Shown: piece after piece, positions 7,313-14,982 of the stretch
Numbering within the stretch: the first letter of the stretch is position 1
Layout: the number at the start of each line of letters is the position of its first letter
Assembly: GCA_030753015.1 (NCBI GenBank)
Contig: JASMDC010000025.1
Span: 1 to 50,562, forward strand
Source: Candidatus Undinarchaeales archaeon
GTDB lineage: Archaea > SpSt-1190 > JASMDC01
Length of the DNA stretch: 50,562 bases
Direction: 5' to 3'
Made by a program: the position numbers and the translations under genes
Notes under the pieces: generated by a model
The model's database searches: none
Told to the model about the DNA's origin: nothing
Seen by the model: only the letters and a program-made list of their open reading frames with translations

Positions 7313-7750
7313 TCACTCCTCAGTATCCTCTTCCTTCTCTGTAATATCGATCTCCGCGCCCTCGGAAGTAGGGTAGCCGGCCACTGCGATAGGGACACCT
7401 AGGTCCTTGTTCTTGACCTTGAGCGTGGGGTAACCGGCTACTGTGACGGGGACTCCCAATGTATCCCTCTCGGCCTTCTTCTTGCGCTTCTTCTTCCTGG
7501 AGGGCGCCTTCTCCGGCTCGTCCTCCTCGGGGGATTTCATTTGGGACTGTTCCCGCTCCCGCACATCGATGGCCTGGACCAGGTCGATGAGGAGCAGGCG
7601 GTTCTCCACCGAGCGCTTGGCCATGAGGACGATCATGAGGGTCGTGAAGAGGATGAAGATGGCCACAGCGGCGTCACGGATGCTGAACGCGACCGCCAGA
7701 GAGAGCAGTGCATACACCACAGCGAACGCAAGGAACCAGCTTCCTCTCAT
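7313..7750 (-). CDS. Membrane protein with charged tail and repeated GYPT motif
   Basis: A 145-residue protein. Two hydrophobic segments (residues about 4-22 and 26-44) form a hairpin, followed by a long soluble tail. The tail has a very basic run (SRKKKRKKKAE) and then two copies of a 12-residue unit, LGVPVTVAGYPT and LGVPIAVAGYPT, about 20 residues apart, ending in an acidic stretch. The ATG overlaps the stop of Thg1, so it is the last gene of the aIF1A-to-Thg1 operon. No family recognised. The tail should lie in the cytosol by the positive-inside rule. Confidence 0.75.
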   Translation of the reverse strand: MRGSWFLAFAVVYALLSLAVAFSIRDAAVAIFILFTTLMIVLMAKRSVENRLLLIDLVQAIDVREREQSQMKSPEEDEPEKAPSRKKKRKKKAERDTLGVPVTVAGYPTLKVKNKDLGVPIAVAGYPTSEGAEIDITEKEEDTEE

Positions 7751-8481
7751 CGTTTCATCCCCTCGTCGGTACGGTCATCAGATGTTATAAGCCTTTCCAG
7801 GAAGCGCCGGCCCTCGCCCGTGGCGAACCGGGGCGGATCCCACCGCTCGTCGTACTTCCCGCCCTGCCGGACGAGGAGCACGCCGTTCCGCTGCCAGGCG
7901 GGGGTCTTGGCAAGGTTGATGCCCCGGGAGAAGCACATCTCGTGGAGCTCGGCCTTACGCACGCCCTTGAGCCGTGATGTGGCGGCGGGGCCGTCCAGCC
8001 CCTCCCGTCGCAGCGCCCAGTAGGCGTGACCGTGCGCGTGGTTGTTCCAAGCCTCTCGCTGGCGCCAGAGCAGGTAGTCGCCCACGCCAGCGGGCGTGAG
8101 GAGCACGGTCCGGGCGTCGAACGATACAGGCCTCCCCAGGATGATGGAGAGGCGTCCTGCCGTGCCCGAGGCCAGCACGGAAGCGAGCTTCTCCACTCTC
8201 CCACCGAAGGGGGCCTTCTCAAGGAACACGAGCGACACCTCGTCCGAGAACATGAACGCCAGCTCGGGAGGCACGCCGATACCCTCTGCGGTCCCCCGCA
8301 CGGCGGCCACCATTGCCCGCATGGCGCCCTCGTCGAAGGGCGTCTCCCACCCCAGCTCCTTGGCCAGCGCGTGGAAGGTGCGGCCGTCCAGCCTCACGGC
8401 GAACGGTACCGGAGCGGAGAGCCGTGCGTAGGACTCCCGCTCCTTGAAGGCACGTGCCGTGATCGGTCCGTCGGTCCTCAT
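7747..8481 (-). CDS. thg1: tRNA(His) guanylyltransferase-like 3'-5' polymerase
   Basis: A 244-residue member of the Thg1/Thg1-like family, which adds nucleotides to the 5' end of tRNA in the reverse (3'-5') direction; archaeal members are linked to templated 5'-end repair and G-1 addition to tRNA(His). The palm-domain metal ligands are visible in RLDGRTFH (30-37) and FSDEVSL (about 78-84). The family segment FDARTVLLTP and the histidine-rich WNNHAHGHAYWALR follow, the latter corresponding to the HINNLYNT-like region. It overlaps Top6A upstream and the membrane-protein gene downstream by four bases each, indicating tight coupling in the operon. Confidence 0.88.
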   Translation of the reverse strand: MRTDGPITARAFKERESYARLSAPVPFAVRLDGRTFHALAKELGWETPFDEGAMRAMVAAVRGTAEGIGVPPELAFMFSDEVSLVFLEKAPFGGRVEKLASVLASGTAGRLSIILGRPVSFDARTVLLTPAGVGDYLLWRQREAWNNHAHGHAYWALRREGLDGPAATSRLKGVRKAELHEMCFSRGINLAKTPAWQRNGVLLVRQGGKYDERWDPPRFATGEGRRFLERLITSDDRTDEGMKR

Positions 8482-9563
8482 GGCAGGAAGTCCTCAGTCT
8501 CTATCTTCTCGGGAAGATAGGTGTCGGCCACGAACTGCAGGCTCTTGTTGGCCAGCGCCTGCTGCTCGATGCGTACCTTCTTCTCAAGCGCCATGTCGAG
8601 CTGGCGCTGCCAGAGCTCGTCCTGGAACCACGCGTACTTCTTCTCCTCCTTCACGCGCTTGACGTCGTTGGGCTTGAGCACCTCGGTGACGTTCTGCAGC
8701 CCGTAATGCTCGATGTCGTCCATGGTCATCCCCACGAACTTGCAGTCGGGGGTGGAGAGCCACTTCGAGAGGTAGGCGAGGTTGATGGAACCCTGCTTGA
8801 TCACGGAGTAGATGTACCATCCGTAGGGATCGCCGTCGGTGAACACGATGATGGGTAGATTATGCTCGTTCGAGAGACGGTGGATGAGCCGGCGGGCCCC
8901 CCGGGGCGCCTGACCCTCTGTCGCGATCAGGAGGCACTTGTGCTTCTTCTGGAAACCCTCCTCCACAAGCCGCTCGTACATAGCATCGGTCTCGATGACG
9001 AGCACGAACTCCGCCGATGTATCCTTCACCTCGATGTCCTCCACGTTCGACGTGATGGACCAGCCGCCACGACCGAGCTTCGCGCAGTTGAAGGTGTCGC
9101 CGGACTGGCTGAGGGTGATGTCCCCGTACAGGGTACCCCGCTTCTTGGCGTTGAGGTTCAGCTCCTCACGCAGGACGTCCAGGGTGACCTCGAGGTCCTC
9201 TATGAGGGGATTGGACTCCTTCTGGTCGTCGAAGGTGTTCTCCTTGGTGAACTTCATCGAGCGCTTGAGCTGGTAGTACATCTCCCTGATCGAGGCGTGG
9301 CGCTGCTCCTCGAGCAGTGACCTGCACCTCGCCAGGATGAGCAGGGTCTGCATGAAGCGGCGGGTATGGGCCGTGTTGAGGAACGAACGAGTGAACCGTT
9401 TGTTCCCAAGCCGGATGGACTGGCTCGCCTCATCGAAGTAGACGTTGGAGATGGTCCGGAGCGGGATGGAGAGCTGCGGCTCCTCGCCCCCCTCCAGCTG
9501 CCCGGCCAGCTCGGCCGCCAGTGCTTGGATGCTCTCCAGGGTAGGCTCGTTACTCTTCATCAT
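8478..9563 (-). CDS. top6A: DNA topoisomerase VI subunit A
   Basis: A 361-residue Spo11/Top6A-family subunit that makes the transient double-strand break of this type IIB topoisomerase. The winged-helix (CAP-like) part contains SIREMYYQLK (91-100), with the catalytic tyrosine being one of the adjacent pair. The Toprim domain follows, with its acidic residues in LVIETDAMYERL and IIVFTDGDPYGWYIY. Length matches the family. It begins 14 bases inside the end of Top6B and overlaps Thg1 by four bases. Confidence 0.96.
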   Translation of the reverse strand: MMKSNEPTLESIQALAAELAGQLEGGEEPQLSIPLRTISNVYFDEASQSIRLGNKRFTRSFLNTAHTRRFMQTLLILARCRSLLEEQRHASIREMYYQLKRSMKFTKENTFDDQKESNPLIEDLEVTLDVLREELNLNAKKRGTLYGDITLSQSGDTFNCAKLGRGGWSITSNVEDIEVKDTSAEFVLVIETDAMYERLVEEGFQKKHKCLLIATEGQAPRGARRLIHRLSNEHNLPIIVFTDGDPYGWYIYSVIKQGSINLAYLSKWLSTPDCKFVGMTMDDIEHYGLQNVTEVLKPNDVKRVKEEKKYAWFQDELWQRQLDMALEKKVRIEQQALANKSLQFVADTYLPEKIETEDFLP

Positions 9564-11235
9564 CGCTCACCTCCGCACTCTCCTCCTCGTCCTCGTCGCC
9601 TGAAGTGTCTGCCTCCTCAGGCGTGCCTCCTCCCTCCTCTTCATCCTCCCCCTCACCGGTCTCCATGAGCCGGAGCTTGCGGTCGACGGCAGCCTCCAGG
9701 GCCGCGCGGTAGGCCTCTTCGTCCCCGCCGGTGAGCTCAGCCAGTGCGGCGGCCACCTCGGGGATGTAGCGCAGGAAGGTGTTGCGCTTGGTCTTCAGCT
9801 CTTCATCACGTCGCCGTCCGGAGAGGTACCTGCCGATCTTCCGTCCCGCCTCCATGAGAGCGTTGCGGATCTCGATCAGGATCTCCTCCTCTTCCGCCAC
9901 GGCTTGCTTACCAGTGGACGTGTAGGGGATGTGAGGGGATATGATGTTCACGAACACCGAGACCGGAGCCTCATCGATGGAGCGCAGGTGGTAGCGCTTC
10001 CAGTCAACGGAAGCGACCGCTTTGTTGATGACGCACCCGCCGGCGTCAAAGAGTAGGGGCGCACGGTTTGCGTACCTGAGTACCTCGAGCTTCTCGTTGC
10101 TCCCCACTCGACGTCCCGCCTCGCCTCCGTAGGCCATGCCCACCTCCACCTGGAAGGGCACGCCACCCTTGTATACCGTGGGGCGACGGACGGACACGGC
10201 GATGAATGCCGGTTTGAGGATCTCGCGAAGCGAGCGTTCGATCTGCTCCTCGCCGATGGGGATGAGCCCGTCGGTGGGGGGCGCCATGAGCCTGATCCGG
10301 CGGAACGCCTTCACGATGTCCTCCGCCTGGTTGTGAGTGAGCACCTCGGGCTTCATGCTCATGTCCACGCTTACCGCCTCCTGGAGGTCGCTGATGGTGT
10401 TGTTCGTGACCCGGGAGCACTCGTTGATGAGCACGCTGGAGAGCTTGCGGTAACTGCCGGGCTGCTTGGCCATCTGCACAAGATCGTCGGGCGAGAGCCC
10501 TAGCGGGTGTGGTTTGATCTCCTTCGGCTTCTTGGGAATACTCTCCGATGTCCGGGGGAACTCGATGACCGAGCCGTCCGGCTCGACGAGCGTGATGCGT
10601 GCGTGCGGGTTGACTATGGCCGTCCTGCGCACATACTCGAACGCTCCCGTGGTCCCTCGGGAGTACTGGACGTCCTTGTAGAACGACTCAATGCGCACAC
10701 CGCGTGCGTTCTCGGGTTCGAGCTCCACCTTCTCCTTGATCGTTTCGTGCACACGGGCTATGTTCCGCTTGAGGTCGAGGTCCATCACCAGCGTGTGGAT
10801 AACACCGTCACCAGTGCACGTCGCCACCCTGAAAGGCCTCCCGGTGGAGATCTTGCCGAACAGGATGGCACCCACGGCCCCGATGCCCTGCTGACCGCGT
10901 GACTGGATGTAGCGGTGGAACTTCGTACCCGCCAGCATCTTGCCGAACACCTTGTCGATGTATTTGATGGGGATGCCGGGACCGTTGTCCTTGACGACCA
11001 GCTGGTAGTGGTTATCCCCCTTGCGCGACAGCACCTTGACGGTGATGTCCGGCAGGATACCCGCCTCCTCGCATGCGTCCAGGGAATTGGTGAGGAACTC
11101 GTGGACCGCGGTGGTGAACGACTTGATCGTGCCACCGTACCCGAGCATGTGGAGGTTCTTGCGAAAGAACTCGGCGATGCCGACCTCGCGGAACGTGGCG
11201 TCGAAGAACTCCTCGGTGGACCTGTCCTCGACCAC
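9550..11235 (-). CDS. top6B: DNA topoisomerase VI subunit B
   Basis: A 561-residue ATPase subunit; with subunit A it relaxes and decatenates DNA by ATP-driven strand passage. The GHKL (Bergerat) nucleotide site is complete: HEFLTNSLDACEEAG (45-59), KDNGPGIP (82-89) and SRGQQGIGAVG (112-122). The transducer domain with its switch lysine follows. The last 50 residues are strongly acidic and low-complexity, an extension beyond the catalytic fold. The GTG start lies directly after the stop of the KH protein gene. Confidence 0.96.
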   Translation of the reverse strand: MVEDRSTEEFFDATFREVGIAEFFRKNLHMLGYGGTIKSFTTAVHEFLTNSLDACEEAGILPDITVKVLSRKGDNHYQLVVKDNGPGIPIKYIDKVFGKMLAGTKFHRYIQSRGQQGIGAVGAILFGKISTGRPFRVATCTGDGVIHTLVMDLDLKRNIARVHETIKEKVELEPENARGVRIESFYKDVQYSRGTTGAFEYVRRTAIVNPHARITLVEPDGSVIEFPRTSESIPKKPKEIKPHPLGLSPDDLVQMAKQPGSYRKLSSVLINECSRVTNNTISDLQEAVSVDMSMKPEVLTHNQAEDIVKAFRRIRLMAPPTDGLIPIGEEQIERSLREILKPAFIAVSVRRPTVYKGGVPFQVEVGMAYGGEAGRRVGSNEKLEVLRYANRAPLLFDAGGCVINKAVASVDWKRYHLRSIDEAPVSVFVNIISPHIPYTSTGKQAVAEEEEILIEIRNALMEAGRKIGRYLSGRRRDEELKTKRNTFLRYIPEVAAALAELTGGDEEAYRAALEAAVDRKLRLMETGEGEDEEEGGGTPEEADTSGDEDEEESAEVSDDEE

Positions 11236-11236
11236 G

Positions 11237-11782
11237 TCAGAATCCTCCGAACTGCGCTGTCCGCTTCTCGATCATATGGTACACTGCGGACTGGGGGGTT
11301 CCCGAGAGGATGCGTTCGATGGACTCCATGGCGAGCTGGATGGTCTCTGGGGGACCGATGATCGATATGGTCTTGCCGTAGATCGCGATTCGCACGCCCA
11401 GCTGCCTCTCGATGAAGGTCTTCGTGCGGCCTTCGGTACCGATGAGGCGGCTCTTCTGGCGGTGCATGGCCTTTTCAGTTAGGTGGGCCGATGAGAGGTC
11501 AAGGATCTCGAGCATCATGTTGTCCTCAAGGAGAAAGAGCGCATCAGAGAGCGTGAATCCGCGGCCGATCGCCTTGACGATCGCCTTGGCCTTCAGCACT
11601 GTGAGCGGGTCCCGTGGATCGGGGGGCACGACGATCGTGATCTCGCCGGTGGCGCTTTCGATCTCGAGCCGTATCTTGAGGTATCGCTCGATCTTGGCTT
11701 TGCTCTTCCCGCTCTTGCCGATAAGTATACCGATACGCTCCTTGGGGATTCGTACGAAATCAACGGTGTTCTCAGCTTCCAT
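11237..11782 (-). CDS. Dim2/Pno1-type KH-domain RNA-binding protein
   Basis: A 181-residue protein with two KH domains. The first has IGILIGKSGKSKAKIE (about 17-32), with the GxxG loop GKSG; the second has SRLIGTEGRTKTFIE (about 112-126). This is the archaeal homologue of Pno1/Dim2 (Krr1-like), which in eukaryotes binds the 3' end of small-subunit rRNA and assists Nob1 and Dim1. Its place directly after RIO1 and aIF1A fits small-subunit maturation. It overlaps RIO1 by 11 bases. Confidence 0.92.
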   Translation of the reverse strand: MEAENTVDFVRIPKERIGILIGKSGKSKAKIERYLKIRLEIESATGEITIVVPPDPRDPLTVLKAKAIVKAIGRGFTLSDALFLLEDNMMLEILDLSSAHLTEKAMHRQKSRLIGTEGRTKTFIERQLGVRIAIYGKTISIIGPPETIQLAMESIERILSGTPQSAVYHMIEKRTAQFGGF

Positions 11783-12536
11783 TGCTCTCTCCTCCTGTAA
11801 TATGTGCCATAAGGTCCTCCTCCGATGGGACCTCCATGCGACGGCTGAAGAAGGCCCGGACGTTATGTACGTCCCGCCGCAAGAACTCCTCTGCCCGCGG
11901 GTGGACGGTCAGCACGGCCTGACCGCAGTCGATGATGACCGGTGATCCCTCGTGAAGAAGGATGTTGTACTCGCTCAGGTCGGCGTGGACCAGGTCTGCC
12001 TTCTGGTACGCGCGTCGTACGTCGGCCATGAGATGGTCGAACACATCGCCCCAGTCAGTGTCGCTGGGCGCGAGCCTGAGCTCCCGTGATGGGGTACCGT
12101 CTGTACCGATGAACTCCATGGCAAGCACGTTCCCGAACACGTCTATGAGCGCCGGTACACGCACACCTGCCTCGGCGAGCCGCAGCAGGTTGCGATACTC
12201 CTTGCTCGTCCAGAGCTTGACCATTTTACGACGAGAGCCAATATAGGCGAATCTGGGATCGCCCTCGATATAGATGCGGAAGTTGCGGAAGTCCGCCGTG
12301 CCGAGCCGGTAGATCTTCAATGCGAGGTAAGCACCGTCCTCGTCCTCTGCAAGGAACACGTTTGCCTCCTTCCCCACCGATATCTCGCCCCTGAACCGCT
12401 CGAACACCCGACGGTTGGCGAGCTTGTACAGTGCCTTGAGCGTCTGCGGTTCAAAGACGTCACCGTAGACCTTAAGGTCCTCGCGGCCCTTCAGGCGCTT
12501 GACATCGATAGCCTCTTCGCCTTTGTCCTCGATCAT
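11772..12536 (-). CDS. rio1: RIO1-family serine kinase/ATPase
   Basis: A 254-residue atypical kinase of the RIO family, acting in the final cytosolic steps of small ribosomal subunit maturation. Visible elements: the nucleotide loop SVGKEANVF (53-61), the ATP-binding lysine in ALKIYRLG, the RIO1-type insert FRNFRIYIEGDPRFA, the catalytic HADLSEYN (184-191) and the metal-binding IIDCGQAV (201-208). The last replaces the more usual IDVSQ by IDCGQ but keeps the aspartate. It starts inside the aIF1A stop (four-base overlap) and overlaps the KH gene. Confidence 0.94.
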   Translation of the reverse strand: MIEDKGEEAIDVKRLKGREDLKVYGDVFEPQTLKALYKLANRRVFERFRGEISVGKEANVFLAEDEDGAYLALKIYRLGTADFRNFRIYIEGDPRFAYIGSRRKMVKLWTSKEYRNLLRLAEAGVRVPALIDVFGNVLAMEFIGTDGTPSRELRLAPSDTDWGDVFDHLMADVRRAYQKADLVHADLSEYNILLHEGSPVIIDCGQAVLTVHPRAEEFLRRDVHNVRAFFSRRMEVPSEEDLMAHITGGESNGS

Positions 12537-12838
12537 TGAAACTCATCAAGATGGCCGTTCTTCTTCAACCACTCGACCTCGGCACCGGTGTAACGGTGTA
12601 CGACATCGCCCCGTGTGTCGCTCTGTATGCTCCATGGTTGGACGACGACGAAGTCCCCTTCCCTGACCCACAATCGTCGTTTGGAGCCTGGGACGCGGGT
12701 GAGCCTGAGCTTTCCGTCGGAACACATGATCTGCATCTTCTTGTTCCCGAGGCGCTGCTGGACTATGCCGATAAGCTCATTATCATCGGGGACACGGGCC
12801 CGCTTGACATCCGTATCGGCATCCTGGGTCTTACGCAC
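12533..12838 (-). CDS. eif1A: Translation initiation factor aIF1A (canonical)
   Basis: A 101-residue OB-fold factor that binds the A site of the 30S subunit and promotes initiator tRNA placement. The core shows NELIGIVQQRLGNKKMQIMC, DGKLRLTRVPGSKRRLWVRE and the helical tail VVHRYTGAEVEWLKKNGHL. It lacks the TRAM extension of its paralogue at 6776-7300. It begins with GTG at 12838, 26 bases after a TATA-like box embedded in the end of the NMD3 gene, and is the first gene of the operon running through RIO1, KH, Top6B, Top6A and Thg1. Confidence 0.95.
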   Translation of the reverse strand: MRKTQDADTDVKRARVPDDNELIGIVQQRLGNKKMQIMCSDGKLRLTRVPGSKRRLWVREGDFVVVQPWSIQSDTRGDVVHRYTGAEVEWLKKNGHLDEFQ

Positions 12839-12859
12839 GTTGAATCCAATGCCCCGAAC

Positions 12860-12870
12860 GTTTAAAAAAC
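12860..12870 (-). promoter_or_regulatory. Promoter of the aIF1A-RIO1-KH-Top6-Thg1 operon
   Basis: On the minus strand GTTTTTTAAAC is centred about 26 bases before the GTG at 12838. It overlaps the stop codon of the upstream NMD3 gene, so the operon has its own promoter inside the end of the previous transcription unit. Confidence 0.6.
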
Positions 12871-13722
12871 CAATAGAGGCCGAGCACCGTCCATCACGAC
12901 CTGCACCTGCTCGCCCTCACCAGGGGAAGGTCCGGGCGGTAGCGGGATGGTGAGGGTCTCATAGGTGTCCATGAGGGTGACGAACACCTCGCCGGGCGAC
13001 ACGGCCGACACCATGGCCTCGTGGACGATATCCTCCGGCACGAGCTTGAGCTTAGAGGCCTGCTTCCGTGTCAGCCTGAAAGTGTCGCGGGTGGCCAGAT
13101 CACGCACCAATGCACCCTTGCTCCCCATGGAGATGAGACGGCCGATCCCTGCGTCGATACGCACGAGCTCGCCGGGACGGGCGTTAGGGAGGCGCACGAG
13201 GACTGTGACCTGATACAGCCCTTTCCCGGTGTTACGGTCCTGGGTCACCAGGGTCCTGGTCGATGTCAAGAGCCCGCCGAGCCGCATGGTGATACGACGT
13301 CCGGCGTTCGTGGCATCCGAATGCTCGAGGCAGTAGAAGTCGACACCACCGGCCACGTCCTTGGCGCGGTAGCGCGTCCATTGGACGGACGAGAGGCACT
13401 CGGCAATACGTTCCACCTGGTCCTCGGTGAGGGGGCGCGGGCTGCGCACCTGCAGGATGGCGGTGATGCGGTTCGAGCGCATCCGGCCGCAGTCCTCGCA
13501 GTACCGTTTCTTGAACACCTTGGGCCACTCGGCTTCGACGAAGGGCTCCTCTGAATTGAACTTCACCCTGCCACAATCCGGGCACAGGCGGGCCATCTCC
13601 TGCTTGTTAGGTGCGGTGGGCTGAGCAGGTTCCACTATCTCTACGGGAGTGCATTCGGGGCAGATGTTGCCTGTGAAGGAGCCCTCCTTGCCGCACACGC
13701 AGCAGAAGCGCGTGCGCTTCAC
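12862..13722 (-). CDS. nmd3: NMD3-related ribosome export/assembly protein
   Basis: About 286 residues from a GTG at 13722 that overlaps the aIF2-beta stop in GTGA. It is the archaeal NMD3 homologue; in eukaryotes NMD3 is the 60S export adaptor, and in archaea a role in large-subunit assembly is assumed. Two Cys4-type zinc sites lie in the first 85 residues: CCVCG with NICPEC, then CPDCGRVKF with CEDCGRMRSN. A mixed alpha/beta region and an OB-like/SH3-like C-terminal part (GELVRIDAGIGRLISMGSKG) follow. An in-frame ATG at 13761 would give 13 more residues but overlap aIF2-beta by 43 bases; the GTGA overlap is the better start. Confidence 0.9.
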   Translation of the reverse strand: MKRTRFCCVCGKEGSFTGNICPECTPVEIVEPAQPTAPNKQEMARLCPDCGRVKFNSEEPFVEAEWPKVFKKRYCEDCGRMRSNRITAILQVRSPRPLTEDQVERIAECLSSVQWTRYRAKDVAGGVDFYCLEHSDATNAGRRITMRLGGLLTSTRTLVTQDRNTGKGLYQVTVLVRLPNARPGELVRIDAGIGRLISMGSKGALVRDLATRDTFRLTRKQASKLKLVPEDIVHEAMVSAVSPGEVFVTLMDTYETLTIPLPPGPSPGEGEQVQVVMDGARPLLVF

Positions 13723-14138
13723 AGGTTTCTGATAGAGTGCCTTGCGCCGCACGCCATGCACCTGAGGAACCGGATCCGGTCCTCCTTCACGATCTTGGTA
13801 TCGGGCTTACCGCATTCCGGGCAGGTGACGAACTCCGCCACGTACTTGTTCACCCGGTCGTTGAGCTTCATGGGCGTGATCTTGCCCATGAACACGGCGC
13901 GGTGCGCGTCCAGATTGCCTGCAGTACCGCATTCCTTGAGGAGGAACTTGAGCAGGTGACCTGGCTCTCTGTGAAGGTAGCTCGCGATCTCGCTGAAGTT
14001 AGAACAGAAGGTACGGTTTCCCTGGATATCAGCGAGGCCCTTTGGTACCTCGAACCGGATGTCCTTCGTCGTGTCCTCAGGAAGGGCTTTAACGGCCCGT
14101 TCGAGCAGAGTGTTATAGTCTGGTATTTTCTCGGCCAT
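13719..14138 (-). CDS. eif2b: Translation initiation factor aIF2 subunit beta
   Basis: A 139-residue aIF2-beta. With the alpha and gamma subunits it delivers initiator tRNA to the ribosome. It shows the N-terminal helix, the central alpha/beta domain (GNRTFCSNFSEIASYLHREP and HLLKFLLKECGTAGNL) and the C-terminal Cys4 zinc ribbon CPECGKPDTKIVKED...CMACGARHSI. Its ATG overlaps the RPA gene stop by one base (TGATG) and its stop overlaps the NMD3 start, so RPA, aIF2-beta and NMD3 are translationally coupled. Confidence 0.96.
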   Translation of the reverse strand: MAEKIPDYNTLLERAVKALPEDTTKDIRFEVPKGLADIQGNRTFCSNFSEIASYLHREPGHLLKFLLKECGTAGNLDAHRAVFMGKITPMKLNDRVNKYVAEFVTCPECGKPDTKIVKEDRIRFLRCMACGARHSIRNL

Positions 14139-14962
14139 CAGTCTAACCTCTTGTACTTGCCAGTGCGGGGCTCGAAGATCTCGCCCTCAGTGATGAGCTC
14201 GGTGAGCACGTCGTCCATCTCGTCCCCCATCTTTGACGCGTCCTTGAGCGCGGCGTAGGGGACGCCGTCGCCCTCGTCCAGTTTCTGGATGAGCGCGAGC
14301 AGTGCGGCCCTGGGGCCGGGTCCCGTCTCGACGGGGGTCGCGGCCTTCGATCCATCCCCCGCAGTGGGGGCCTGGGACACAGGCGCCGGTCCGTCCAGCG
14401 TCTCGGTTACCGGTGGGGGTGTCATGGGCTCCGAAAGGACCCCAGCTACCTCCCGGTCGGAGAGGCCGAACTCCGAGGCCAGTGCAGCGGCGATCTCGTC
14501 GGTGCCCTTGCCTTGTGCCTTCAGTTCGTCGGCACGATCGAGCACTTTCTGTTCGCGGCCGTCCTCGCGAAGGAGCTCAAGCCTCCGCACGAGCTCCCAG
14601 TTGTGGTCCGTGATCGTGAGCACGGTCTCGGGGATGAGGTACAGCTCGCCCTCGTACTCGCGCACTCTACCGATGATGTCGATGGTGTCGCCGACGCCCA
14701 GGTCCTTGATCTTGTGGAGGTCGTCCCTGAATCCCTTGACCCGTATGGTCTCGGAGCCGTCATCCAGTGTGACCGAGGCGTAGGTGCCGTCGTCGTTGAT
14801 GAAGGACGAGACGACCGTGCCCAGCACTCGGATCCGCGAGACTGTGGTCCCACCGGGGGTTATGAGCACGTTGGGCTCCATCTCCTTCTGCCCCTTGTGG
14901 TACCGGCCCTTGACCAAGCTGGCGATACGCACCTTCATCGCGGTTAGTCGCTGGAAGCTCAT
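14138..14962 (-). CDS. RPA-like single-stranded DNA-binding protein (OB fold)
   Basis: A 274-residue protein with an RPA2/Rfa-type OB fold at about residues 40-125 (VLGTVVSSFINDDGTYASVTLDD; TIRVKGFRD; GDTIDIIGRVREYEGELYLI). A helical region, a Pro/Ala/Thr-rich linker (about 180-225) and a C-terminal winged helix follow. Single-stranded DNA binding during replication and repair is the family role. The last 15 residues, EIFEPRTGKYKRLD, are almost the same as the MCM C-terminus next door. The promoter TATA (GGATATATAAAG) lies within the last codons of the MCM gene. Confidence 0.88.
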   Translation of the reverse strand: MSFQRLTAMKVRIASLVKGRYHKGQKEMEPNVLITPGGTTVSRIRVLGTVVSSFINDDGTYASVTLDDGSETIRVKGFRDDLHKIKDLGVGDTIDIIGRVREYEGELYLIPETVLTITDHNWELVRRLELLREDGREQKVLDRADELKAQGKGTDEIAAALASEFGLSDREVAGVLSEPMTPPPVTETLDGPAPVSQAPTAGDGSKAATPVETGPGPRAALLALIQKLDEGDGVPYAALKDASKMGDEMDDVLTELITEGEIFEPRTGKYKRLD

Positions 14963-14982
14963 GATCGTTCACCATCCTGAAA

